From Datisca glomerata (taxonomy: Eukaryota > Streptophyta > Magnoliopsida > Cucurbitales > Datiscaceae), in assembly GCA_003255025.1 (NCBI GenBank), contig QANY01007891.1:1332558-1396557 (forward strand): a stretch of 64,000 nt of DNA, read 5' to 3'. The position numbers were made by a program, and so were the translations under genes. Each line of letters opens with the position of its first letter. Position 1 is the first letter of the stretch. Positions 25,397-35,900 of the stretch are shown here, in pieces. Below the pieces are notes generated by a model that had not been told where the DNA came from, made no database searches, and saw only the letters and a program-made list of their open reading frames with translations.

Positions 25397-27230
25397 ATAG
25401 TTAGAAATTTTATCTTTCGGGAGGAATATTTTGATATTCCCACATGTGTTATTAGCATTGATCAGGACTGCATCCCTGGCATTTCTCATGACACAACAAA
25501 TCAAGACAATATTGGAGAACCTATCATTTAAGAGATTGTTTCAGAAGAACAAACTCCAGTACCTCAAGAACCTATGTCATTAAGGAGATCCACTAGAGAG
25601 AGGAGAAGTACAGTGTCAGATGACCACATTATATTTCTCCAAGAACATGAGGTAGACATTAGAGTGATAGAAGATGACCCGATCAACTTCTATCAAGCCA
25701 TGAAAAGTTCTAACTCTCAGCAGTGGATCGATGCCATGAATGAGGAAATTAAGTTCATGAATGACAATGACGTGTGGGATCTTATCCCATTACCAGAAGG
25801 TGCGAAACCCATTGGTTTCAAATGGGTTTTTAAGACTAAAAATGATTCAAAATGTAATTTCGAAAGATACAAGGCTTGTCTTGTTGCAAAGGGCTTTACA
25901 TAGAAGGAAGACATTGACTATAAATAGACTTTCTCTCCGGTTTCTACGAAAGACTCTTTCAGGATTATATGACATTGGTAGCGCATTTCAATCTTGAGCT
26001 GCATTAGATGGATATAACGATGACGTTTCTTAATGGTGACATGGAAGAGACGATTTATATGGTGCAACCAGAAAATTTTGTATCGGGAGACCCAAAGAAT
26101 GTGGTTTGCAAACTTAAGAAATACATTTATGGATTGAAGCACGCATCTCAACAATGATATTTCAAGTTTCATCAAGTGAGCATCTCGTTCGATTTTGAGA
26201 TGAATTTGGTCGATGATTGTATATATCATAAGTTATGTGGGAGCAAGCATACTTTTTCTGGTTTTATATGTGGATGACATCTTGCTTGCTAGCAATGATA
26301 TAGGCTTATTGCACGACACCAAGAGATTTCTAGTTAAGATTTTTTAGATGAAAGATCTTAGGGATGCCTCTTTTGTATTGGGATTCAAATACACCGAGAT
26401 CATTCTCGGGATATTCTTAGATTATATAAAAGATCTATATCGAAAAGATCCTTAAAATATATGGCATGCAAGACTGTAAACTAGATGTTACCTTTGTGGC
26501 TAAGGGAGACAGGTTTAGTCTCAATCAATTCCCCAAGAATGATGTTGAGGAAAAGAAAATGAAAAAGATTCTCTATACCTTGGTAGTAGGGGGTCTGATG
26601 TCTGCTCAGGTTTGTACACCTCCGGATATTGCATACGTGACTGGGATGTTGGACAGATACTTAAGCAATCTAAGCAAGACCATTGGAAAGTAACTAAATC
26701 AGTCATGCGGTACTTATAGAGAACAAAAGACTACATGCTCACGTATCAGAGGTTAGATCAAATTGAGATTGTTGGATATACTAGTATGATTTTGTTGGAT
26801 AGTAAGATAGTATGAAATCTACATCGGGCTATATTTTTCTGCTGGTTGGAGGTTCTGTCTCCTGGAAGAGTGCTAAATAGTCTCTTATAACCTCTTCTAC
26901 CATGGCAACATAGTTCATAGCATGTTATGAGGTATCCAATCACAGAATATGACTACAAAATTTTATCACATGGTTATGCATAGTGGACGATATTGAGAAA
27001 CCACTCAAGTTATTTTGTGACAATAAATTAGCAGTTCCCTATTCTAATAGCAACAGGAGCTCGACAGTCAAAGTATATAGACATCAAGTTCCTGGTTGTT
27101 AAGGAAAGAGTTCAAAGTGGACAGTTGTCTATAGAGCACGTCGGAACAAACTCTATTTGTGGATTCGCTTACTAAAGGATTGCCACTCAAATAGTTTCAT
27201 GACCACACTGCTCTTATGGGTGTCATATCG
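25397..27230 (+). pseudogene. Integrase tail, reverse transcriptase and RNase H of outer Copia
   Basis: The frame resumes after the hAT element: GGDIVRNFIFREEYFDIP, then linker RRSTRERRSTVSDDH. The RT start is NDNDVWDLIPLPEGAKPIGF. The catalytic site VLYVDDILLASND is at 26261-26300 with YVDD intact. RNase H shows LKLFCDNKLAVPYSN-like sequence near 27000-27060 and the family's final GLPLK-like block by about 27200. Stops (for example near 25904, 25925 and 26347) and frameshifts abolish coding. Confidence 0.88.
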
Positions 27231-27672
27231 GTTGATAATATTTGGTTTTAGTGGGAGTTTGTACTTTGGATGCTCTTCCTTATAGACATACTTTCAGTTA
27301 TTTCAGTTTATGGATATTTTGAGGTAGTTTCTGCAGAAATAAAGTTTTGGTTTATTCATACTCTGACTCTAGTATGGTTTGATCTCACTAAAATTTTTGG
27401 TGGACCAGTTAGAAATAGGCATGTTAAGATCATATTACATGAAAATTTCATGCTACACATCCACAACATAATCCGTGTCAGTCAGTTGTATTGACATACG
27501 TGACCATTTTTGGGTTGAGTTACGATTGATGTAGCGAATGTCGCTTTGATCCTATATCGGTATGATTGATGGACCGGAATGGTTATAGATAATTTCGGTA
27601 ATGACAGCAAATTTGAGATTGTTCGGTTATTTTTGCAAAGCATAATTATAAGGTATAGTCCAAGTGGGAGAT
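27231..27672 (+). other. Spacer between Copia RNase H and 3' LTR
   Basis: No gene. A polypurine tract (AAGTGGGAGA, 27662-27671) ends right at the 3' LTR. A second purine-rich stretch (TAGTGGGAG) lies near 27250. A 25-bp segment at 27486-27510 is also found inside the hAT element at 24594-24618. Confidence 0.6.
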
Positions 27673-28110
27673 TATCGATCTTTAATCAAACGTTGGACTT
27701 ATATGTAAATAATTATGTATTGCAGACTGTCAAATAAGGATAAACTCAATTAAAAGTGATCAGCTACGGTCTTAGGATAATTTCTATTTTTATGACGGGA
27801 TAAAATAGAATTACCAAAAGATAATAGATATGTTATCTATAAGTGGTTATGATCCACAGGTCATACAATTAAGGGCAACCATTATATTCTCTTTAATATC
27901 TCATCATTAGAGAGAAAACGGAGAGACTTAATCAAATGAGACTCTCTGATAGATAATCGTGTAGATCTGGAAGGCCAACCGCTTGGCTCTAAATTGTGAA
28001 TTACTATCATAGATTATCACCTTTGACAGTTATTTAATTATTAATGTATTCAACATAAGTTCTTGAGGTTTTTAAGATACGGTTTATCGCGATAATGATT
28101 TTATCTAACA
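27673..28110 (+). repeat. 3' LTR of outer Copia element
   Basis: It begins TATCGATC (TG start mutated to TA) after a polypurine tract, and ends TTATCTAACA. It is 438 bp and collinear with 3886-4392 except for a ~70 bp gap. The following AAAAG completes the target duplication. Confidence 0.92.
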
Positions 28111-28115
28111 AAAAG

Positions 28116-28985
28116 AACAAGAACAATATCATAATGCGGAGAGATGAATTTTAGATATGTCAGCTAAGCGGAAAATCATGTCAACGCCACCAAGTAATTA
28201 GACTAAACGGAAAGAACCTCAAAACTAGCTATAACGTTGGCATTATTGATGAACCTTTGCATTAAAGGGGACAAATGAAACAAACTTCAGGGTCATCTTT
28301 GGCAAACTTCCGAGCAAAGGGAGAGGGAGCCCTGCTACTAGCTAAACCACTCTATCAAAGTCCTTAATTGTCCCAAGCAATGTAATGGAGGTCATGGCTT
28401 ACGGCAGTGTGTCTCGGAATTCTTCTGTGTTGCAAATGGCTGTGTGAAAATTAACTTCAGAGAAGAGATGAAATTTGTGTAGTACATTAGGAGAGTTCGA
28501 GGTTGATTATCCCATCCCCACATACAATTTTCACACAGCCATTTTAGAGTTCGAGTCAAGTTTTTTCCTATTCCTATTATTTAAGAGGAAGACGCAGTTG
28601 AGTATGCGACTGCTGCTAACCAATGTAATTAATCCCGTGTGAGGTCATAATAGCGCGCGCCAGCTCTCTTATAATTTACCAAATTAGATTGAGCCATCAC
28701 GCACACATTCAACACCTCACGAAATGTAGGATCAGCCTTAACCAAATTTGTCGACTCCAACCCTTTCTTGGATGAAAGATGGCCTGTAAGGTCCTCATCA
28801 TTCTATTGATATGCTAGCCTAGGAAGGTCCAGAAACAGAGTAATTGAAAATCTTGAGGAAGACCCTTGACACCACTGAATCTTGCCATTGATGTTTTATA
28901 GAAAAAGTATTCGTGGTAGTACTCTCGGCAACCCATCATAACAAGACATCACGTAAACCAAATGTGGCCATAATACTTAAAATAA
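28116..28985. other. Spacer with perfect 19-bp inverted repeat
   Basis: No gene is supportable. A perfect inverted repeat has its arms at 28434-28452 and 28526-28544. The right part may be decayed downstream sequence of the LINE relic at 28990-29185, but I could not assign motifs there. Confidence 0.5.
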
Positions 28986-28989
28986 TCTA

Positions 28990-29185
28990 TCAGCTAACAT
29001 TGTCGTAGACCTTCTTAAGATCCGAATTGACACATTTAGGAGAAAACAAAAACACTTATGGTAACCTCGTATCAGTTTAGGAACAAAAGCATGCATAATA
29101 CAAGTTCAATGCCATTTGCCATCATGTTTTAGTAATGCACTTATAAAATCATATTAGCAGGAAATACGACGGTAGTTAGTAATGT
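28990..29185 (-). pseudogene. LINE (L1-type) reverse transcriptase relic
   Basis: Read on the - strand, frames contain ITNYRRISC (like NFRPISLC of plant LINEs), then HAFVPKLIRGYHK (like SAFVPGR…ELIRGYHR). CVNSDLKKVYDNVS follows (like VDLKKAYDSVS, the segment carrying the first catalytic Asp). The order and spacing match plant L1 RT with small deletions. Stops are present. The fragment is short and the call rests on these three motifs. Confidence 0.6.
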
Positions 29186-29423
29186 AGGAACCTTTTCCCA
29201 CGAGCTTCATGGTCGTGGCTCCAAATTCAAGAGTTATAGACAAGAAGGCAGACAACATAATAAAGGAGAGAGTAGATAGTGGAGATGCACAATTAGGGGT
29301 AACTAAGTCTTTTCATTTCATTTTGGACAAATGAAAAAGAGGTCATAGAAGTACCATTTTTGCGAATAGTTTTTGAGCGAACCATTTTTCTGAAAAAAAG
29401 CCCAAAGGCATCTCGCATGTTCA

Positions 29424-29510
29424 CCCTCTCTCTCTCTCTCTCTCTCTCTCCTTGACCTTTTCCAAGCATTCTTAGAAGCTACGTTTCTCTCTCTTTCTCT
29501 CTCTCTCTGC
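29424..29510 (+). repeat. (CT)n pyrimidine tracts upstream of NECAP gene
   Basis: Two CT-rich runs, about 29424-29451 and 29483-29509, lie 130-210 bp before the start codon, probably in the 5' UTR or core promoter. Plant promoters often have such pyrimidine patches near the transcription start. No clear TATA box was identified. Confidence 0.7.
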
Positions 29511-29636
29511 AACTTTCTTTCGGTGATATCTTCTCTTTACCTTCAAATTGACATTTTAAATTCGATCCCAGACAGAAAAGCTCCAAGCTTTCTTCGATTA
29601 AGAGTTCACATTCGGACGGGAAAAAAGAAAATAACG

Positions 29637-32275
29637 ATGTCGTTTGAGGAAGACGAGGAGGCCTTTGAGCACACCCTCTTGGTCGTCCGTGAGGTCTCTG
29701 TATACAAGATTCCTCCTCGAACAACATCGGGTGGGTATAAATGCGGTGAGTGGCTTCAATCCGATAAGATCTGGACAGGTCGTCTACGGGTTGTGTCGTG
29801 CAAGGATCGCTGCGAGATCCGGTTGGAGGATCCTAACTCGGGGGAGCTATTTGCTGCCTGTTTCGTCAATCCAGGTCAGCGCGAGAACGCGGTTGAAACC
29901 GTGCTCGACTCGTCCCGATACTTCGTGTTGAAGATCGAGGATGGTAGGGGCAAGCATGCGTTTATAGGTTTAGGGTTTTCGGAGCGAAATGAAGCTTTTG
30001 ATTTCAATGTGGCATTGTCGGACCATGAGAAGTATGTCAGAAGAGAACATGAGAAGGAGGCTGGTGGTGGAGATGTCGGCGACGAGAGCCACATCGATAT
30101 TCATCCAGCTGTGAATCACAGATTGAAGGTATAGTTGGCTAGATGTTCTTATATTAGCGGTATTCTGAATTTTCTGTTATATCAATCGGCAACAGATATC
30201 TTATGGTTTGCAACTCTCTGTCTTTGGGAGACTTTTTACTTGATTGTATGTTTATATTGCTGTGAAAATAATATAGACACATTAGTAAATAATTTAATTT
30301 ATCTATTATTGATGATGCGACTTATCGAAATCCATACATGTTGTGGCATATAGCTTGTTATTGTATCAGTCTAAGTTTTTCCATAATATTTTAGTGTTTG
30401 AGTGAATAATTTTGAACTTGAGACTTGGTTATCATATATGAACTTTATAAAATGCCCGTGAGATTAGAATGGCATAGTCTTCTTTAAGTCAGAGTTGAAT
30501 GTCTTTCCACTGTGGATGTTACATACTTATTATGCATTGATCCATAGGACGGTGAGACCATTCGTATTAACGTGAAGCCTAAACCATCAGGCGGAACAGG
30601 CATGCTCTCATCTGCTGGCTTGTCTGGGCCTGGAAGTGTAAAGCCAAAAGCTGTGGCGCTTGCTCCACCACCAACTAGCACAGGTAAAATCAGGACTCCT
30701 CTTCCACCTCCTCCTAATGACCCTGCTGCTACTCGAGTGACTTCTGCCAGCCCTGGTGTTAGTCTCAAGGGACCTAAGGAAAATGTGAGGCGCCCAATTG
30801 ATCCCTTATCAGATTTGTCCCCACTGGAGGTATGATCTTAATGATGGTCCTTTTTCTATATTTTTTTTGGACGATTGATTTGTTTCACGTTTTTAGTAAA
30901 CCTAAAAGCCTATTTGTTACATGTAACTACAACATGTATCGTTTTTTCCCTTTGCCCTTTTCTCCATTTTTTTTAGAAATATTTTGCTTTTTCCACTACT
31001 TCATTTAAAGGATAAAAAAGAAACTATCAGAGGACAATTTGACCTGAGATAGCACCAAAAGCAGATTTACAAGAGAATGCAGTTGGAATCAGAAGTCCAT
31101 GGCCTAAAATTAGGAGAAAAAAGAGAGAAATAATGAAGACAGATGCAAAAACTTCCTCTCATTTAAGTTTCTAAGAGAATGGAGATCCCAAGAAGTATGA
31201 GTATCCAAAGAACTACAAATAAAAAGGGAAATGGGTTTGTCACAGGCCGCAAAAGACGATAGAGATGGGTGGCGTGGGTAATAGCATTTGGTAGCTCACA
31301 TCTCTTAAAACTAGGAGGTCCAAGTCCGAATCTCCACCACCCCAACCTGTCGAAGGAAAAAAGAGAGACAAACAAAAGGGAGAATCCCCTCTTCAATTGT
31401 CTTCCCAACTCTAATCATAGAGATGTTCCCGACTTGAAAGTTACAAAAGATAGAAAAACTGATCGATATCATGACCGTTAATTGGAATCTTCCATCTTGC
31501 AACAAACCGTTAATTGGAATCTTCCATCTTGCAACAAACCCCATTTCACGTAATTTAAATGAACCTTTCTCAATATCTACCTTTACACAACCCTATGTTC
31601 GCACAGAATTATTAATTGTAGGTTAGCTTTTATAATGGCTTCGAATTTGTATAGTTATTCCACTGGTTACCAACTACATTCTAGGGACATAAGTAGCAAC
31701 TTCATCACGCCCCAATAATTTTTGGCCATAGATCTTATCTAGTTATATGATGACTCTGTTCTTTCCAGAAGACCTCAGACTCTGGTTGGTCTTGGACTTT
31801 GGTTGACAATCGGAACTTTCTGGAAAATGACCTTCATTAATAGATAATATTACCGCAGAGTTTTCCATTTCTCAGGATCTTAATGCATTGTCTTTGCTGT
31901 CTGGTTTGTCAGTTATTCAGTTACCTGCGTGACATTGTCAATGAGAGTTCTTACTAATCCGTTCGACTTATTTTTAAAATCCAGTTATATGCCAGAAAAA
32001 GATGAGGATCCAAAATAATATTCGTTATTCTTCTATGCTGATCAAAGGGGAATATAAATTAGTTTTCTATTTATTTGTATTTCCTACATCAAATAAGTTT
32101 TGCGAGTGCTGTTTATCTGATCTTTTTATCAAGAAGTTGTAAAATATGAAGGAGGTAGAACTTCAAACCTATACCTTGTCTTGACCATGACACATTTACC
32201 TGTTGACACATGCAGAGAACTCTACCTTCCACATCAGGGTCAACAAACACAGCGGCAGGATGGGCAGCCTTCTAA
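29637..32275 (+). CDS. NECAP-like adaptin-ear-binding coat-associated protein
   Basis: Three exons, 29637-30128, 30548-30829 and 32216-32275, join in phase 0 with GT-AG introns and give 277 residues, normal for the family. Residues 5-160 form the NECAP PH-like domain: TLLVVREVSVYKIPPRTTSG, then GEWLQSDKIWTGRLRVVSC, CEIRLEDPNSGELFAACFV, and FIGLGFSERNEAFDFNVAL. The tail is Pro/Ser-rich (SPGVSLKGPKENVRRPIDPL). The last exon encodes only 19 residues and ends GWAAF, which fits the WxxF motif that ends animal NECAPs and binds the AP-2 alpha ear. In animals NECAPs act in clathrin-mediated endocytosis; the plant role is inferred. The start ATG is the first in the conserved frame. The last intron (1.4 kb) carries a 32-bp tandem duplication. 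Confidence 0.93.
31475..31538. repeat. Perfect 32-bp tandem duplication in NECAP intron 2
   Basis: Two identical adjacent 32-bp copies, 31475-31506 and 31507-31538. The identity suggests a recent duplication. Confidence 0.9.
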
Positions 32276-32281
32276 CGTTTT

Positions 32282-32395
32282 CAGTTTCCGAGTACCATGA
32301 TTTCTCTTTTATGATATTTCGAAGTCCGGAAAAAGAAACAGTTTCCGATTACCATGATTTGTCTTTTATGATATTTTGAAGTCTGAAAAAGAACG
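32282..32395. repeat. Imperfect 57-bp tandem duplication after NECAP stop
   Basis: Copies at 32282-32338 and 32339-32395 differ at a handful of positions. They lie 7 bp after the stop codon, hence probably in the 3' UTR. Confidence 0.85.
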
Positions 32396-34328
32396 GAGGA
32401 AAGTAAAGTCAGTGGGACGATGAGAAAGGTTAAAAAAAACACAGCAGCACATACCATTTCAGGATCTAGTACTAGTATGAGGGCCGTGATCGTATGCCTC
32501 TTTAGACTCCTATATCTGCATTTTAGAGAAATCTATTTTGCATTTTGAGTCTTATTTTACTCCCTCTTTGATGTTTTCTTCTCTTTTCTTTTTTGGTGGT
32601 GTTGCCATACATGTACTATTGTAATTTGACTTGTTAAAGAAAATTTATAAAATGACGTTCTCTTTGTGTACCTGTTTTTACTTTCTTTCTGAAGTGGTCA
32701 CTAGCGTTGCTAATCTGGCTCTCGACCAATACTCCCATCTTGGCTTATTAAGTCACGTCTTGCTATGATCACCGCTACTGATACGGTTGCATTTTGTCAT
32801 TTAGATTATTGCACAATTGCTCCGGTAACTCTACTATCTAATTTTCTTGGCTTACTTTATGTTTCTTTTTGGCTTGAGAATGGAAGAACCTTTTTTTACT
32901 GTCTTCTACATTTAAACCTCAATAACACTCGAGCAAAAGAACTGGATTAAAAGAAACATAGGTAATGGCAATTATCTGTTGGGCAATTGGTTTGGCCTAT
33001 GTATCAACCGAAGTAATTAGGAACTAAACACTACCATCAATGTTGCCTCCTAATTATTTATGTTTTTTTAAGAATTAGAAATTTAATCACAAAACTCTGG
33101 TCATAGAGGAGGTCAAGGATAGCAAAACGATACATTGGAATCCACAATGAATGACAAAGTTTACTTGCCAGAACTCACTGAAGCTGAATTTTGAGCTCAC
33201 TGAGGCTGAATTTTTAGCGGGCAAGTTCAATGAGACGGGCACTTCCAAACTAGCAAATCTGCATCTTATATTTCAGACAGCGTCCCAAAAAGGTCGAAGC
33301 AAATTTATTTTGGAAAGATAAGGAGATGCAGAGTAGAGGAAATAGTCGACTATCACGCCCATGAGTTGATTGCAGGTTGGACTCATGTCCTCGCCTAATC
33401 ACTTAATAGTACAAGAAATTAGAGAAAATTGTACATTGCACCAGTTTTTTGGGTCACTCTAAATGTCCTCTTTTTTTAAATTGCATGTATGGCCGTTTTT
33501 TTAACAGTGACATTTTCTTTGAATTTTTTTTTATTTCTACCCCTATCTTCCCCAAATTGAGTTGTGGTGTCTAGAGTTTAGAACAGAGCTCCTCGCCGCT
33601 CGCTGTTTGTTGGCGGCCTTCGTTCGTCGTCGTTCGTGATTCGGGGAAGATAGGGTTCGTCGGGGGTCGCTCGTCGTTCTTTGGTGCTCTACTGTTTGTC
33701 GCCGTTCGTTGGGGGGTTGCCCTGTTCTTCTTTTTGAACGCGTTTTCCTTCGTAGCAATGACAAAGATGGCGTTGTTAGGGTTTAAAATTGGTTGTTTTT
33801 TCAGGATGTAATGTGTTGTTAGGGTTTCGTTCTTAGATCTGAGGATTTTTTCTGGATTACTGATTGGATCTAAGGTTTTGCCGGATTTTTCGCGATGGTC
33901 TTTCTGTTTTTTTCGCTTTTTATGGATTGTTTTATGAGTGACATCGATTTTTTTTTTTTTGGATCTTACTCTAGGCGATGGTATTTAAGTTATATACTAT
34001 ATGTATTTGGTTTATATACATTACGAATAGTCAAAAAAACAAAAACAAACGAACAAAAACAAATCAATATTTAAATTAGATACCATTATTTACATACATT
34101 ACGCATAGCGAGTTTAAACGATGTTCAATGTTTCATATTATTATTGTGTTCATAGATAAAAAATAAACCAGTATTTATATATCTAATTTATATACAATAC
34201 AGAGAGCTGTTTTTCTTTCCTTCCATTAAATGTCATGTTTCATTAAATGATAGCTACAGTTACATGAAGCCGCTGCACGAGTAATTGTAATGCGTGATTT
34301 AGGTCATTTTTCATTAAGGGCCTACCAG

Positions 34329-34396
34329 GCCGTCCAGTCATTTTTACAATAAAAAAGTTAGGCCATCCAGTCATTTTTACAATAAAAAAGTTAGAC
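34329..34396. repeat. 34-bp tandem duplication
   Basis: Two nearly identical copies containing CCAGTCATTTTTACAATAAA, head to tail in intergenic sequence. Confidence 0.85.
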
Positions 34397-35900
34397 GACC
34401 ATTTTACTACATAAATGACTCAATTACAAAGAAATTTGTATTAACGTTTTAAAATACTTGTGTAGTTCTCCCAAGAAATTATAGAGGGAAAAAACAATTT
34501 TCCCTTCCAACTGGAAAAGACCGGAAAGAAATATTCTCCTTTTAAGATATTCAAGAAAAGTTTGTATCAACGTTTTAAAATACTTGTGCATAAAAATAGT
34601 TTTCGAAATCAGATAAAATAAAACTAAAACACTTATTCTGTAAACTTGTTCTTTATTGTTCCTTTATTTCAAGACAATACTCTTTGAGAAATGTTTTTTA
34701 ATCCACATTTTAGTATTTTAATACACGTTTATAAGAAAGACATTCAAGTATTTCCTTACATATTTGCAAAAACGAGTTTCTTAACATTCTTCCAAACAAA
34801 TAAACACATAATCTAACAAAAAGTGCTAAAAAGCATTTCATATAAAGCTCGATATGAAATAATTTTCAACTAAAATATATAAGTGTTTGTAGTGACAAGC
34901 ACTGACCAATCCATCCCAATCCATCCCAACGCTGTTTACCGCAGAGTAAATACGGCCATTAAGTTTTGGCAGTATCTAATACAATAGAAACGGCTTTTCA
35001 TGACAGATTGATTAGGGAAACAACAGGCATCCAAAAGCAACAAGGTACCATAAGTTGAATGGTCACTATGAAAACTAAATATCACTATATAAGTTAGCTT
35101 AAGACCTCCATCAGAAAGAATTAATCAAACATATTAAGTCTTGTGGAGTCCGCAGCAAAGCAAAAGCAAGAAGTTGAATGACTAATAGTGAGTTTGAGAA
35201 TTCTTTGTTTCAACATACACTTAAAGCACTATTTTAAATCCTATTTATTTATTGTCTTGAGACACATTAAAATGTTTCCTAAAATGTTTTTGAATACGAA
35301 TAAATATGCTTCAATATATATTCAAGTACTTCGCATGAAAGATTGATATAAAATTTTGTTAACTAAAATATTTGTTATTCAAGTACTTCTGAAAGCACTT
35401 CAAATTACATGGACTCACTAACACCCTATGTCATACAAAATGCTCCATCAGCAAACACCCAAGGCCAAAACAAAACTCATTTTTTTGCTCTTATAACTTA
35501 ACACAATTTAAACCAAGCATGATGTGGGGATTAAAGTCATTTATCGGAGGAAATATATGAATTTGTATTAAAAAAAATCTTAATTTACAATTAAGAATCC
35601 ACGGGGACAATATACTTAACTATTCTCTCCTGTACAAATGTAACTGCACCTATTAAATACAATCTTCCCCTAACAATTGCTATTAAACAAAAAGAACCAA
35701 GAGACTTCAGTGGGGAAAAATTTATGGCACCTTGCCCCACGAAAGTAATGGAATACATGTATAGGTTAAAGATAAAACTAGACATGCTTTCAAAATCAGC
35801 AGAGAAGCTATATGTGTAGTCAGTTACATGTGCATGATGATATTTAGATCAAGTCAAAAGAGAGGAATCAGTACCATGTATGGTAAAACGGTTGAGGAAA

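Larger units (their letters stand above)
3886..28110 (+). mobile_element. Outer Copia LTR retrotransposon, host of nested insertions
   Basis: A complete but dead Ty1/Copia element, visible in pieces. The 5' LTR is 3886-4392, the primer site 4395-4406, and gag/protease about 5050-5657. It is then broken by element A (about 5657-12589). Protease remainder, GAG-pre-integrase and integrase follow at 12590-13834. It is broken again by a hAT element (13835-25388), then integrase tail, reverse transcriptase and RNase H run over 25389-27230. The 3' LTR is 27673-28110. The element is flanked by a perfect 5-bp target duplication AAAAG at 3881-3885 and 28111-28115, which proves that the two distant ends belong together. 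Without the inserts it would be about 5.8 kb, normal for Copia. Stops and frameshifts occur in every domain, so it is not autonomous. Confidence 0.93.
32276..35900. other. Spacer between NECAP and CSB genes
   Basis: No gene supported. It holds a 57-bp imperfect tandem duplication (32282-32395) in the probable NECAP 3' UTR. A GC-rich CGTTCGTCG-rich block lies at about 33590-33740 inside a stretch that may be a transposon end (from about 33425). A ~34-bp tandem duplication is at 34329-34396. The rest is AT-rich. NECAP and the CSB-like gene converge here, so both 3' ends lie in this spacer. Confidence 0.6.

Noticed and set aside
33425..33780. GC-rich CGTTCGTCG block as a gene or promoter
   Set aside because: No conserved frame or neighbouring exons. 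The start resembles transposon leaders, but no terminal repeats or target duplication were found.
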